Source: Euwallacea fornicatus (taxonomy: Eukaryota > Arthropoda > Insecta > Coleoptera > Curculionidae). From it: DNA of 64,000 nucleotides. Position numbers and translations under genes: made by a program. The notes beneath the pieces were generated by a model. The model saw only the letters and a list, made by a program, of their open reading frames with translations. It was not told where the DNA came from and searched no databases. The stretch is from positions 3,410,001 to 3,474,000 of the forward strand of contig NC_089551.1 in NCBI RefSeq assembly GCF_040115645.1, written 5' to 3'. Below are positions 37,779-50,520 of the stretch, in pieces (position 1 is the first letter of the stretch; every line of letters begins with the position of its first letter).

Positions 37779-38108
37779 TGTCCCGAAAACAGAGCGGCGT
37801 CTGTGGGCTCATATTAATAGGAAGGTTTGTTTCTTACAATGAGCCAAGGAATTACACCCTTCATTTGCCGACATATGTTCTAAACCACCCTAAATATCGG
37901 CAAAATGTGAATTTGTACACCTTGTTGAAGAAAAAGTGGGTGGTTGTATTTTTCCGGTCCGGGCGCCTCCACCACTTGCACGCTCTGACAGACCTAACAC
38001 CATCGCACTTTTAGTAAAATGAAAACTGAAGAAAAGCCGAAATCACTTTCCCAATTTTCCTAGAATATTCTAGAGGTGTTTTCCTATAGGTACATAATCC
38101 CTCTCTTG

Positions 38109-38212
38109 ATAATCTACCTGTAGTTGTAGTAATAGTAGTAATAATAATAATAGTAGTAGTAGTAGTAGTAGTAATAGTAATTGTAATAATAGTAGTTGTA
38201 GTAGTAGTATCC
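38109..38212. repeat. (TAG/TAA)n microsatellite
   Basis: About 100 bases of imperfect TAG, TAA and TTG triplets. The minus-strand frame crossing it translates to Thr/Ile runs and is an artefact of the repeat. Confidence 0.95.
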
Positions 38213-38488
38213 CTTTCATTCAAACTCGTTAGCGCCTGGGTATTCCTTTTTGCCGAAAGTTTGGTTATTTTTCTGAATTCAGGTTAGTGTCAATTTCTTT
38301 TTTTCACGATATACCCTCTCCATTCTTAGGCTGATGTTATGAATCCATGTTAGTAGAACAGTTAATTTATGATCACTGTGCTGTTTAAATAACTTCTAAC
38401 AAAGGTGCACTTGATTTTTTCGTATTAACACCCCATAATTAGTCTGGAGAGGGTCACAAGTGGTCTTTGATAGATCACTTCGTTCAGT

Positions 38489-39845
38489 CAAAGTGAAACT
38501 CGTACACATGAATTATTTTCGTTAATATTTCTTTATGTTAAAGAATTAAAACAAAATAATTGGCAGTTTAATCTTCATATTGAATGGACCTGGTAGATTC
38601 AATATGAATAATTCCAAAAATGTTACGTCTTTTGTTATATATTAAAAAAAAATTAATTCTTGATATCAACATGAAACTCGTACATTGAAGATAATTTAGT
38701 AGTTGTAGATATTTAAAAGAGTTCGGTGTTAAATGTTTGTGTTTTTTATATATACTACTATCCTCGTTTATCTAAAGGTAATTGTTGTTTATAATTGGTC
38801 GAGAAAAGGACCAAACCGCCTCCATTGAAAGAAGCCTCATCATCGGCCATAAAAACGAAAAAACTTACCACGAAATAGGTTAAATCGTCAATAGGAGTCA
38901 CACGACCGTACAAATTATCATAAATCGTCATATTAACGAAAAAATAATTAAAAACAAAGTGCGAAATAGCCATACAAAAATTCTTAACGATCATATGATA
39001 TTCATCACACGACCTTAACGGCAAAAATTGTTGAAAAATATCTCAATGAGGTCGTTAATTCACAAACCATTCAAAACTTATTACGTAAGCATAATCTAAA
39101 TAGTAAAATGGCCCGAAAGGAACCATGAATCGGTAAGACTAATAAAGTCAAACGCTTAAGATTTCCAGAAGAATACCAAGAAAAGGATTTTAACTTCTGG
39201 AAAGACGTAATTTTTGCAGATGAGAGCAAATTCAACGTTTTCGGCTCAGATGCACAACAAGTAGTTTGGATAAAACCCAATGAGGCATTAAAAGAAAAAA
39301 AAATTACGACCGACAGTGAAGCACAGAGAAGGTTGCGTTGTGGCCTGGAGGTGCATGGCGGCAAAAGGTCCTGAGAATCTTTATTTCATTGCAAATACTA
39401 TGGACCAAAATATGTATTTGAATATTTTAAAGCCAAATTTCAAGTAAAGTGGGCAGAAATTGGAAATTGAAAGGTCGGTTAAATATTACCAGGACAATGA
39501 CTCGAAGCACAAGGCACTAAAAGTTAGACAATGGCTAATTTATAATTGTTCTAAAGTAACAGAAACACCTCCTCAGAGTCCAGATCTAACCGTAATTTAG
39601 AATTTATGGTGCCTGTTAAAAATTGTCGCACGAAAATATGAAATTTCTCATAGCGAACAACTAAAAATTGTTTCAAGGGAGGAATGAGCGAGGACAGCAA
39701 CAGAATATTGTGAGCAATTGGTATAATCTATATCCGACCATGTAAAAGACACGATTAAAAACAAAGAACTTTTAACCAAATATTCAATTAAAATTGAATA
39801 TGGTTTAGGGTTACAATTTGAATTGTGTACGAGTTTCATTTTGAG
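38489..39845 (+). mobile_element. Tc1-like DD34E transposon
   Basis: The left end contains AAGTGAAACTCGTACACA near 38491 and the reverse complement of the right end AAATGAAACTCGTACACA near 39842, giving terminal inverted repeats. A further direct copy, ACATGAAACTCGTACATTGA, sits at about 38669 inside the left end. Two repeat motifs at one end recall the paired transposase-binding sites of many Tc1 elements. Length is about 1.36 kb. Target TA boundaries are not certain. Confidence 0.85.
38793..39785 (+). pseudogene. Tc1-like transposase, catalytic Glu converted to stop
   Basis: Helix-turn-helix scraps (SLIIGHKNEKTYHEIG, VNRSHTTVQIIINRHINEK) come first. A long frame gives DFNFWKDVIFADESKFNVFG with the first catalytic Asp, then in another frame GPENLYFIANTMDQNMYLNI and YYQDNDSKHKALKVRQWLIY with the second Asp. 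The catalytic Glu motif, usually P.E/IENLW, reads TVI-stop-NLW: the Glu codon is TAG, 34 residues after the second Asp. A C-terminal ...VKDTIKNKELLTKY follows. Frame changes and stops elsewhere confirm decay. Confidence 0.92.
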
Positions 39846-42800
39846 GTAGAAAATTGATTTTCATTTTGTATTAGGCGTGTGTGTGGAATTTTTGAATTAT
39901 TTTTTTATTTATTATTGCATTCAATATACAATTTCATTTTCGCCATGTGTTCGTTGTCAGTTTCTGCTTACTTCGTTACTTATACCAAATCGACTTAGTC
40001 TACGAGTTTCACCTCGACTGCCTGTACATGTCGTGTAGACCTGAACATTTGGCCTACGGACAAGCCGAACGCCGAACCAAACACCAAATGTGCGTACTGG
40101 CCGAACGAACGAATGCCGAATTCGCTCGCTTGATTCGCTATTTTATCGCAATTTTTTGTTGATTTTTTTTAAAGAGTTTACGAAACAAATTTACGACAAT
40201 TCCACCTTGTGCGCGAGTGCCGAGCTTTAAGCACAAATGTACATCGATTCCACCCTCAGAAATTCCAATTCGATTATCCTTCGCTTAAATAGATTAATTG
40301 AATGAATTAAAATGCGTTGTTTGAAGTTCGATGTTCGTTGGGCGTTCATTCGCCCAGTGAATACGCACCTTAATTTGATGGGGGAGATATGCGCGTTTAT
40401 AAACAGGTTCGCAAATCCTACGACTTCGTTGTTCCATCCAACTTACTGTTTTATCTCGCCTTCAGTTTGTTTTGCGGCGAATCGTTCTGAATTACAGGAA
40501 GCTCAGTTTCTATGTTTTCACTTGTTATTGTAAATGATGAGAAACTGCAATTATCCCATCGCACATAATTCCTCAAATTTCTGTTCGCCCATCTGGTTTC
40601 CCTCCGATTATCTCGTGCATCGCTTTCAATTTATAGAGATGAAAACGACAATTTTTTTTTTGTTTTTTTTTTCAAATCTTTTCCACGAACGTGCCCGATA
40701 TGTTCACGGCTTCACCAACACGTTTTGTTGCTCATTGTTAATTAACGGTCATCACAGCAACAGCTTGAATTTTAAGATGTTCCGCAACTTTTGGTGTTCC
40801 GGATCTTGCCGCATTTAGAACAGGACTTGTCACTCGAAACTTTGAAATTAGTTTCTGAAAATACGTACAGAGTATCTTCTGGAAATAGTTCGTCGAAGCT
40901 ACACGCGGTCACGTGACGGTTGCGATTGGCTCGGTCGAAAATAGATAAGACATCTGGACGCCCGAAGATTTGCGTGATACCATCAAGCAAACGCTAACAA
41001 AGGGGCCGAACCGCTGGTCCTCACCGTGTAACGTAATATTACGCGCCCCCCCATCGCAAAATTGTAATTGCCCCAAAATCTCCCCATCAGTTTATTATGG
41101 CAACAATCGGCTAAAAGAATTTGCTGGTTTGCTTTAACCTTTTTCGTGGTATTATTTGGTTTCACCCTATTAAAAGAGACATTCCCGCCGAAGCCACTGA
41201 CGAATCCAAAGCGGTTTACAAGATTTTTTCCTCGTGGAGGGTTTCCAAATTTAATTAAAAGCATCGATCTGAGGATCTCGGAGCTTTCACCTTCGCCCGA
41301 AGCTTCGGATTTCTTTTATGGCGCACTTTGGGCTGTTTGGACGATTGGGTTTCAGGTAAATTACTTCGGGAGTACCGAGAAACGATTCGGTTTAATGCGA
41401 ATGAACCTTTAGAGTAATTGCGTCATTTTTCCTCCCTAGTTTCCAGTTGCATACTTCTCGACTAGCCCTCAACCGAAAAGTACATGAATTTGCACGGGCG
41501 TACATAAAATTAATAGTCAGTTCACCTATATATATATATTGAGGCAGTAAATTTTGATATTCGAATTGGCGCCACAGTACCGGCCGTTGTCGACCTCGTG
41601 GCAATGTGGCGTCGTCACCACGGAAACAGGTATCGATTGGGCGTCCCGACGCACGTGACTTCGCTTTGGGGGTGAGAGGGTGACAGCAGTTGATTAGAGG
41701 CATAAATTGAGGTTTGTATGTAATAGGCTTAATGAAGGGATTAGGCTGATAATATTGCCGATACCGATCTAACGAAGTGGGATTTTTGCGTGGGGAGATT
41801 AAGGTTTGAAGCGTCGCTTGAAAGAAAATTCTGCGATTCACATTCGAAATTGGAGCGCACCAAAGGAATTATTGCCGAAATTCTTCCGGTGAATTTGACC
41901 CAAAGAAGCATAAACGTAATATCGGTTTTGGCAAGTTGTGCATAACAAACTGTCAATTCTGATTGAATCCGGTCGATCTCTTTTATTTCGTCGGTTTTGT
42001 GTTCTTTTGTACGCCATATGCAGCCGCTCCTTTTATCGAAGGTCTATTGAAAGTTTTATTGTTAATTAAAACTGTCATCCGATTGGGACCGAATCAATTT
42101 ACTTTCTATAGCACATGCAGCGCAGCAGGGTGAACGAGAACCGACCTTTTTACCAGTCGAGTTCTTTTTAATTGGAAGCAATGAAAGATATCGCTATTTT
42201 ATAAAGCGACTCCGGTCGAGAGTTCTTTAATGCTCAAATCCATTATGCGGCCCTAAATAAAAGGAAATACATGCCGTGCCGTTGCAAAATTAAAGGTTGT
42301 CGTCACAATGCAGACTTTCTTTGTTTCCGATCTGGTGATATATAGTTTGGCGCGTTTCGCTTTCGTCCTGCTTGGCAGAGTCTCGTAGGTCGATTTTCTA
42401 ATTAGAGAACTTTTAGTAAAAACACGACACGCGACCAGACTCTTTGGATCGATATGTACAAGAAAATAAAAAAAGAATTGTTTGAAACGTTTCGAAGGAA
42501 GAGTTCGACACTGCTCGGGCGAAGCTGTTCCGACGAAAAAAACCGTACCGTCTTGGTTCTCTCAGAGTTTGCACCATACAAACTCAAAATAAAATATCTA
42601 AACTGCAGTTTCTCTACGTTCGCAAGGCCCATGTCTTGTCGCCGCGTTCGACGGAACTTCCTGTCCATTGTGTTCGGACTGCAGTTAGCTTATAGTCTGA
42701 AATATTATAGGTCATTCCCGAGTGGACTAAACAATGGGCGATTTTAGGGTCATTCAATTAAAAGTTTCAACGAAACATCGAAACGAACAATGACGATTAG

Positions 42801-43601
42801 TCCCGGCCGAGGCGCACACTTTTCCGAGTCGAGTCAATCTTTCCCAAATAGCTGGAGAGACGAATTTTCGAGGGTTTATTGTGATAGATTCGCTGATTTC
42901 GTTTTATTGTTTTGTTTGTTCTGCGAATGTTTGTGACACGTCCGCCCTTCTGCAGAACAGGCACCGGGAATCGTGTTCCGGGGTTTCCAAGAGTCTCCTC
43001 TCCCTTACATTCAAATTTCCTTCTCGCAGAAATAGCGCTAAATTTGTCTCCCCGGTTTCGATATGTTTGCTCTTCAAACAACTACACGCGGACGCCATAC
43101 AGATGAGTAATCATTTGCGACGTTAATAATGTACTTTGAATAACGAGCTTTAGCAGAAGCAATTTAGGCAATAGCAACGGAAATAAGCCCATACAAGTTT
43201 TAAGACCTTAATTTAGATCCGAGAATGATACGATTATCGCTTCAATATTATCTTTCCCGATATATAATAAAAAAGACTTTGATTGATGATCGTCCTGGGT
43301 ATATTATGCGGAAAAATCCCACACTCAAGTTGTTTTCCGGGGTCTATCCATTTACCTTCCTCTAATAAGGTTTACTGAAGAGACATTGTGACACGAGCCA
43401 AGCAACCTGATCGATTTTTTTAATTAAACCCTCCCTTGCTGTTGATTTTGCTCTACCGCTCTTCTTTCCATCCAAGACAAATAGCCCTTCCGCGTGCGTA
43501 CATTTTAGATGTCTAAGACCGAATTAATTGCACGAGATTGGACTAAATGGGTTGCATGCAAAGGAATTATGAAGTTGGAAGAGAAATATTAGCAACGTTT
43601 A
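39846..43601. other. Low-copy CpG-rich block
   Basis: The longest frame (minus 41392-41841, 149 codons) has no recognisable domain or signal sequence and lies over open frames in other registers. A short TA run sits at 41525-41539. No transposon ends found. Confidence 0.45.
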
Positions 43602-44003
43602 TACAGGGTGATTCGTTGGGAATGAGAGCGAAACCGGAGATAGGGCGCATCGAAATGTGCCGATTGGACCCAACATACTTTGCGCGAATGTTGCGTGTAT
43701 CAGAATTACACGGCGTCAAAGGTTGAAATTTTACTTTCAAACTCGTTAATAACTTTTTGTGTTTGCAGAGCATCAACAGCAAAACTGATATTGATGCTAC
43801 GAATTTTGATCTAAATTTTACGTAGTTCCTAGAAGGCGCTAGCTATCACCTATGCAGGTGTTTCATAAATACACCGACACTCTTTCAGGAGATGTATATT
43901 AAAAAAAAAAAACAAGAATTTTGGAACGAACGTCCGAAATCGCTTCGTTTCCAAGATACTGGGTGTTTAATTTTTAATTTTGTAAAATACTTCAAAAACG
44001 GTT

Positions 44004-44007
<4 letters not shown>

Positions 44008-44050
<43 letters not shown>
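44008..44050. repeat. (TA)n microsatellite
   Basis: About 20 uninterrupted TA units inside the 43.6-45.4 kb element. TA is also the target of Tc1-mariner insertion, so such runs attract insertions. Confidence 0.95.
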
Positions 44051-44055
<5 letters not shown>

Positions 44056-44607
44056 CGGGGCACGCTATGGCGGGACAAATGTGTACGTACCTAAATAGTC
44101 AGAATATTTCCAATTACACTAATGGCGTTTGTGCGGCCAACCAATGGGATATTTTTTATGAAAAAAATGGTGCGCCATTGAGTTTTTTTAATGCGAATAT
44201 TTTTTGCACAATATTCCATTAATTCTTTATAAAAAAAAGGCCCCTAAGTGTTTTGTTGCTCGGGTGCCCGTTATCGAGATAAAAAAAAACTATTTTCATC
44301 GACATGCCTACCAAAAAACTGGTACAGGTTTCCAACTAAGGTTTTTTACGATTATTTAGGAGCACCTTCATTTTATTTTATTTTAATAGGGCCGGAGGAC
44401 ACGGAGACAAACAATTTTTTGCCTCATAAATCGTTCGCAAATTAACGATTTTGTCGAGAAGAAATAAAAGGCTCGTATAATAACAAAATGTACTATAATC
44501 TAATGTTTTATGTAAGTGCACATAAATTGCTCTTTGTATGTTTATGAACTACCCTGTATATACCTGGTTATATTTCTTTACGAGTGAAACTAAGCTTAAA
44601 TTATAGT

Positions 44608-45162
44608 CAATATGATGAAAGAGTGCCCAATTTTAGTTAAAAAAGGTATTTTCGTTTAATTCCCATATCTCCCTTCGTTTACAAGATTCTCATCTATAAG
44701 CTGGTTCAAGTCGTACCACTTGAAATCCTCAAAAACGGTGGTTGCTGTGTTTCATTCACGTAGCAACACGTTGCTTAGCTATTATCATTTTAGCTTGTCA
44801 AAGTAATTAGACTATTTTCGTGTCAGTTGCTCTTTTTAACTAAAAAATTGTAATTTGAAAGTAAAGTAACAATGCCAAGGCATAATGACGTATCCTTTAG
44901 TGAGATGCGCGCTATCGTTTATATTTTTGCTCAAATCAATTTCATAACGAGACTTATTGTTCATTTATTAATGGTCTTTCATTTTTTTAACGATTGAAAG
45001 TTTCAATTTGTCCGTTGATTTAAAAAATATTAATTAAAGATTTTTTAAAGGTACAACTTGAAGCAGCTTATGAGTGAAAATCTTGTAAACGAAGGGAGAT
45101 ATGGAAATTAAACGAAAATACCTTTTTTAACTGGAAATGGGCACTCTTTCATCATGCTGAAT
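44608..45162. mobile_element. Nested ~555-bp inverted-repeat element
   Basis: The left arm, with ATGATGAAAGAGTGCCCA, AAAAAAGGTATTTTCGTTTA and CGTTTACAAGATT, is inverted at 45060-45155 with few mismatches, over about 95 bases. The arms are clearly more alike than those of the surrounding element, so this insertion is probably younger. The centre holds a 41-codon open frame starting at 44872. Confidence 0.85.
44872..44997 (+). other. Short ORF, possible transposase N-terminal stub
   Basis: 41 codons beginning MPRHNDVSFSEMRAIVYIF. Basic Tc1-mariner proteins often start MPR..., followed by an acidic helix like SEMRAIV, and the position between intact arms fits a deletion derivative that kept the gene's first exon-sized piece. 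The remainder (INFITRLIVHLL...) shows no further match. This is inference from a very short stretch. Confidence 0.3.
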
Positions 45163-45420
45163 AGAATTTGACCTTACCTCCACTAATAAAAAATATGGTT
45201 GCGTGGAGGGTTGTCACGAGCGCTCTCTGGAGGCCAATCATACCAATCTCGGTGTTGATGCTGCGAAGATGCAAAGAGTTAATCAAGAATTTCAGTATTT
45301 ACCGCCCTGTGACTTTAAAACACGCAACATTAATATAAGACATGTTGGGGCCAACGGTCAAATTTTGGTGTTTCTTATCTCGGGTTTTGCCACGTCCTAT
45401 TCCCAATAAATCGCCCTGTA

Positions 45421-48400
45421 CTAACTTGAAATGATCAGACTTCGCCATTCAAAGGCAGTTTTACTGACGTTCCTTGGCGAACTCCTGACCTCCATCCGGC
45501 AATATAATAATTTGCCCCTCGGTTGGCTCGAAATTGGAATGCCAAGAAAAACCTTATTTAGCAGTCAAAATCTGAATCTCATTACTGAAGTATCCAGTTG
45601 TGTCAAGACCGGCTGATGTATAATTCAGATAACAACGATGTTTCGAAATAATACAAGTTCCCTGTTCAAATAATAGCTGGCAAAACTGGTATCGAGAATC
45701 GCATTTAAGGGAAACTTCTTTGATTAAACTTTGAAATCGCTCCGCTCGAGTTTCGCTTTGACTTTAATGCTCCTCACGATGCGACATAAAGAAAATAGCT
45801 TTATGTCCGTTAAAAAGGATTTATTCCTAGTTTATAGTAGCTTAGTTTGTGTATACGTTCAGAAACATTTACTTCATTAGCCTGTATTTTCCCTTGGTCT
45901 TTAATCGTTTTGTTTCCTCTCTATTTTGTGAGGTACGAAATGGACGGTAAAGTTAATGCTTTAAGGGCCACTTGTGGTTCGTTCCCCTCAGTTTTTCCTT
46001 ACGAAATTTTTAGTATTTAATAACGATTCCTGTGCCGGTGCCTCTACAGGGTGTCATTAAACTTCCCATAACTTCGAGCAGACGACGTTGGCGGATAAAT
46101 TGACGTGATCGATTGTGACCCAAGTTGGAAAAATGTGAATAACCTCGTTTAGCGACAAAAACCGTAGTTAATTGATCAACAACGCGGTGTGCAAGAAATT
46201 AACCGAATAAAAATTGCAAAGGTAAATTAAAGGTGACGAACATTTAAATAGAGGACGAACGGGCGATCGAACGAGGTAGGTTTTTCGATAAAACTTCAAT
46301 GACGCACCTTCCATCGGCAGAGTGATTTACTTTGACATAAACGATACCATCGGTCTGCGAGCCCGACTTAAAAAAATTGTTTCGTCATGCGTTACGCCTT
46401 AAATTCGATTTTTTTTTAAATTTAATAAATTAACATTATACAAGTTGTATATACTTTTTTTCGAAAACTCAGCAAACTGTAAAACTTAGAAAATCGCATA
46501 CGTCAAGAGCCCACAAAAGTTAAAAACTTCTGTATGAATGTACTTTTTAAATCTTTAGTTTTCGATTTGATACGAAAGTTAAATTTTCGCACTTTTCAAA
46601 TCATCCCTAATATCTCGGAAAATAAAAAAGAGTCGATAACACTGTTTCGAATAGTAACTAAGTCCCAAGTTTGACACATTGTCTCTTATTTAACTAACCT
46701 CGTAGTTCTCACCGTTTAGCAGATGGCAATTGTGTCCCGAGGCATATGCGACACCCCGTATAACGCACATTTTAAAGTCGACGTCTCAGACTATTACCAC
46801 GTGTATGGTGAAAGCGTACACATGGTAAGGGTGCAACCGCTGATTTTTCGTGAGGAAACGGAGGCTTCTGTTGTGGGAAGGTACTGAAAGGGTGAATACC
46901 CAATATTCGTCGGTCCCGACGTTATCAACAAAAGGCTAAAATTGAACTGTTAGCCTCGCTCCCGCTGAAAGAAACTACAGCTACCTCTTCTAAAGCCCTC
47001 CGCTCGCGCTAACCCTAACTAACTTGAACCGACGTGACGTCATCCGATCAATAAAAGGACTGGGGAAATAATAGATCAGTAAATGGCTGCAAGATGGGAA
47101 ACCGCCGGTTCTCTGGAGACTTGACGCCACTCGATAGTGTGATCAACGAAAAGTGTCCCTGATTTACTAGGAAAAATCAAACCGGAGACATTTCGCATAA
47201 CTCACAAAAAAGATATGTATAAAATCATCTTTAGACTCTCATTATTTCGGAAACATAAGTCGATTCTGTGCGCTAGAAAGTCGAACATAAAAGAGAAAGA
47301 AAAGTCGCTCTGGCGCCTAATTAAATGGACAAAACACTAGTGACATCAATGATAGCTCCGTCAAATCCATTCGGAGACGACGACTTAAATAATTTAGAAA
47401 TGTTTACAGTTGTGCTGTGGCAGTTAATTAAATTGATTGTACGCGCTAATTAAAATGTTTCGTTGTTATTATGAAGCCAACAATGGCCTGTAGAGCGAAT
47501 TATTCCCTTTGGCGTACTGCGTCGGGCGATGATGGAAATTAAATCGAGACAGTCAGTGTTTCGTGATAATAACGAACTGCTCATTATTCCGCCATCACTC
47601 GGAACAAAAATCCCTAATTCACTGTAGGAGTGAAGGGCAATCGAATTCTGGCCGATCCTTCGGGAAATCGTGTGTTAGGTACGTGTCGGACCCGAGTCCC
47701 TCAGGAGCCCTTTACCTGTTCGGGGACTGATTGGGAAGCTGACTGACTTTCTTTTGATCGTCCTTTTCGCGTTTCCACCTCAAACGTGGTTTGCATGTAG
47801 TGTAAACGAGGCATTAGGCTACACGGAATCGATAGATATCCAATAACCATATATCGCGGCCGTATCTGTCTCGAGGGATTCGTCGTGCCCGTAGTTCGCA
47901 AGCCGAGTCAGACAAATAGTTGCGGCGCTCTCTACAAATAGGCCCCGTTCGATAACGCTGCCGTTACCGCACGGTCTTGTAGGATGCGTGAAAACAATAC
48001 CGCTAATCCTTGGCATTATCGGGGCCGATACACGGAACAAGTTTTTCCGATTAGGCGGATTTAAAGCAATTTCCAGCAGAGCGGCATTATCTCGATATCC
48101 AATTAAATTTTCCCGGGGACGGAGGCGAAGCGAACGATAACGAACATCCCCCGTAATCTTGTAAATACCGCCCGCCCCGCGCAAAGGGAAAAAAAAATTG
48201 TGAATTTCACGAATCTCCATAGTTTATTAATTCATTGCCTTCTTATGCGTCTAGGAGGGCCCGAAACGTCAAAGTTTTATGTCCCGACTGGGTCGTGAAT
48301 AACAATAAGCTTCGACGTATTTCACTCCCCGAACGTGTCCCTGCAAAATTTTCATCCGTGCAAGAATTTTGCTTTAATAACCCTTCCGAAATATATTACA

Positions 48401-48498
48401 TACTTTCTTAGATTTAATTGACCTAAGATTAAACAGGCACGGAGAACCCCCGGCGGAGAGCGCCTCCTCTTTGTTTTCATCGCCGGAAGGTTCGAATG
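45421..48498. other. Low-copy block with one worn repeat
   Basis: The part from about 46050 to 46400 begins CTACAGGGTGTCATTAAACT, and 46395-46760 looks like a second tip-bearing repeat (see next entry). The frame minus 47819-48220 (133 codons) has no domain. From 47000 to 48480 the sequence is of the CpG-rich unique class. Confidence 0.4.
46395..46758 (-). repeat. Worn CAGGGTGT-type repeat fragment
   Basis: The reverse complement starts TATACGGGGTGTCGCATATG and becomes increasingly AT-rich. The tip style matches the mariner-like family here, but no second arm was found. Confidence 0.4.
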
Positions 48499-48500
48499 TA

Positions 48501-50518
48501 GAGGGTGTCCCGTCGGGAACCGCCGTAAGACGTTTTAGGAAAACTACGAATAACAAAGTTACGAAAACTTAGTGATTTGGTGAGGGCCTTGGCGCGACCT
48601 CGTTTAAAACATTTTCAATGACGTCACGCTTCCGGTCGCACCGGAAGTCAATGCTTTCTTGCCTATTTTAAATGGGACATCCTATATATTATTGCGTTTG
48701 TGGGTTCAGCGTTCAATTTTGATGCAAGTTTATTGGCACGTTGACTTTCTTAGAATGATTAGTCTTCAAGGTATATTCAATTGAATGCTGAGAGTGACAC
48801 ATGCAGGCGTCTGCATAATTTGCAAATTGTTAACTTACGGAAAGGTGTTTTGCAACTCTTTTTTGCCACAACAGTGCAAAAAGTCGATATCTGAGTACGC
48901 TGCCAAGCCTTGCCTAGTATTTTCCACAGGATGTTCGCGAAAATGGAGCCAACTGGGACACCAAGAGACGGTCCAAACTTAAAAATTTCAAGTTGATTAT
49001 TTTATTGCATTAAGAGACTACTTCGTGAAACAACTTATGCTCGCATTTAATTACGTGTAATAAAGTTACTCGCTTTTTGAGTAATTTCGTTTTATAAGTT
49101 CATGCAGGGATAGTACATGCCTAATTCTAAGTTACAATGGGAATATGATAAACTCATCTTTGTATCGTATTAGTGGGACATCTCCGAGTAAATGTTTCAC
49201 AAGTTCTTGAAATAATTTGATTTCACTTGCCGTAAATCAAAAACCAAATCGACGTGATCTTCATTTGTAAGATTTAAACGTTGAGGCATGTTAATTAAAT
49301 TAGTTTTATACAACTAACTTTTTTTATTTCAGTTTTTATATCTTTCGTGACATAACTATGTAATTTAGCCGGTATTTCTCCGTTCCATAGATTCGTCTCG
49401 ATAATATTCGCGTTATACGGGGTGAATTTCAAGTAGGGGTTTTCTTTTGGACACGATATAGACCTTGAAAAACTAAGTAAAATCCTTATGTAGCGTCTTT
49501 TTGAAATCTCAGAAACAACCAAAATATGCGGGCACGAAGATTTAAATATATAACAAAACCTTTAATTATCATCCTCGCCGGGGCTGGCTACTAAAGGTAG
49601 TCGAAATTGTCGCCATTAGTTTTATTGATACAAATTGTCGCTCGCCTTGCCCACGTTTCTGTCTATACTGTAAGAAGAGATATTTTTCCAGAAACTATTG
49701 CTGCGACACTCACGTATCTCTACCACTATGTCAGTTTCAGTCGTATGCTCCAAACTTTTGATATAAACCCACAGATAAAAATCGCTTGGGGTTAGATCTG
49801 GTGATCTTGCCAGCCATCTTATTGGTCCACTGCGACCTATCAACCCATTAGAAAGTTGGTTATTTCAAAAGTCTCGTATTTGTTGCTTTTTTCGTACGAT
49901 GACGTTTCGGTTGTTTTTAAAGTTTCAAAAACATCACAAACAGACTTTTTCTGATTTTTTGAGATCTACATCGTGTTAAAATGTAAACTCCTACTTAAGA
50001 TTCGTCCTGTATAATACTTAAAAATTAGTGATGCATTATCCCTACATCTACTTATAAAATTAAATTACTCAAAAGCTATGCATCTTTACTGCTGGCACGT
50101 TGGCTCTATTCTTGTAGACATCCTATAGAAAATATTAGACAGAGTGTGGCAGCATACCAAGATATGGACCTTCTGCAATATTGTGGCAAGAAATAGTTAC
50201 AAAATACCTCTCCGCATGTTAACAATTTGCAATTCCCCAGGCATCTGCATCTGTCACTTTCAACATTCAATTGCACATATCTTAAAAACCATTAATCCTA
50301 AGCCAACGCATTCATAAACTTGCGTTAAAATTGAACGTAGCACCCAAAAAGGCAATGACATATAGGATGTTTCTTTTAAGATAAGCAAAGACGTGACGTC
50401 ATTGAAAATAATTTCGTGACGTCGTCTCAAGGCTCCTCCCAAACCACTAAATTTCCGTATCTTTGCTACTCGCAATTTTCCCAAAACGTGTAACGGCATT
50501 TCCCGATGGGACACCCTG
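48501..50518 (-). mobile_element. Mariner-like element with 500-600-bp inverted repeats
   Basis: Left tip GAGGGTGTCCCGTCGGGAAC; reverse-complemented right tip CAGGGTGTCCCATCGGGAAA; TA flanks both. The match runs inward through TTTTCAATGACGTCACG, GTTCAATTTT, AAGTTTAT, GCAAATTGTTAAC, TAT.TTTC.A.AGGATG and TTTTGAGTAATTT, from 48501 to about 49135 and from about 50008 to 50518. Arms of this size make up over half of the 2,018-bp element. A minus-strand transposase scrap lies between them. Confidence 0.9.
49622..49930 (-). pseudogene. Mariner-like transposase, third-Asp fragment
   Basis: An open frame (49622-49843) reads MIGRSGPIRWLARSPDLTPS then DFYLWVYIKSLEHTTE, holding the third catalytic Asp of the DDxD group. 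Upstream in another register, QIRDF and NNQLSNG fit the helix before it. Neither the second Asp nor any N-terminal domain is visible, and the C-terminal HFE close is missing. Confidence 0.8.
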
Positions 50519-50520
50519 TA

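Larger units (their letters stand above)
43604..45418. mobile_element. Foldback element, ~220-bp arms, with nested insert
   Basis: Left tip CAGGGTGATTCGTTGGGAAT and reverse-complemented right tip CAGGGCGATTTATTGGGAAT, both with TA outside. The arms share CCCAACAT, GCATCAACA and GAGATTGGTATGAT/AAACTGATATTGAT positions over about 200 bases. The interior is a mosaic: a scrap of the CGTATGTCCT-type family at 43905-43990, a (TA)n run, and a smaller inverted-repeat element at about 44608-45162. No transposase belonging to the outer element was found. Confidence 0.75.

Noticed and set aside
38011..38223. Thr/Ile-repeat open frame
   Set aside because: Translation of a TAG/TAA microsatellite.
41392..41841. 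149-codon minus-strand frame
   Set aside because: The longest frame in the window, but no motif, no signal peptide, and competing frames cover the same bases; its length is not unusual for 64 kb of GC-moderate DNA.
47819..48220. 133-codon minus-strand frame
   Set aside because: No domain or plausible splice context that I can defend; sits in ordinary CpG-rich noncoding sequence.
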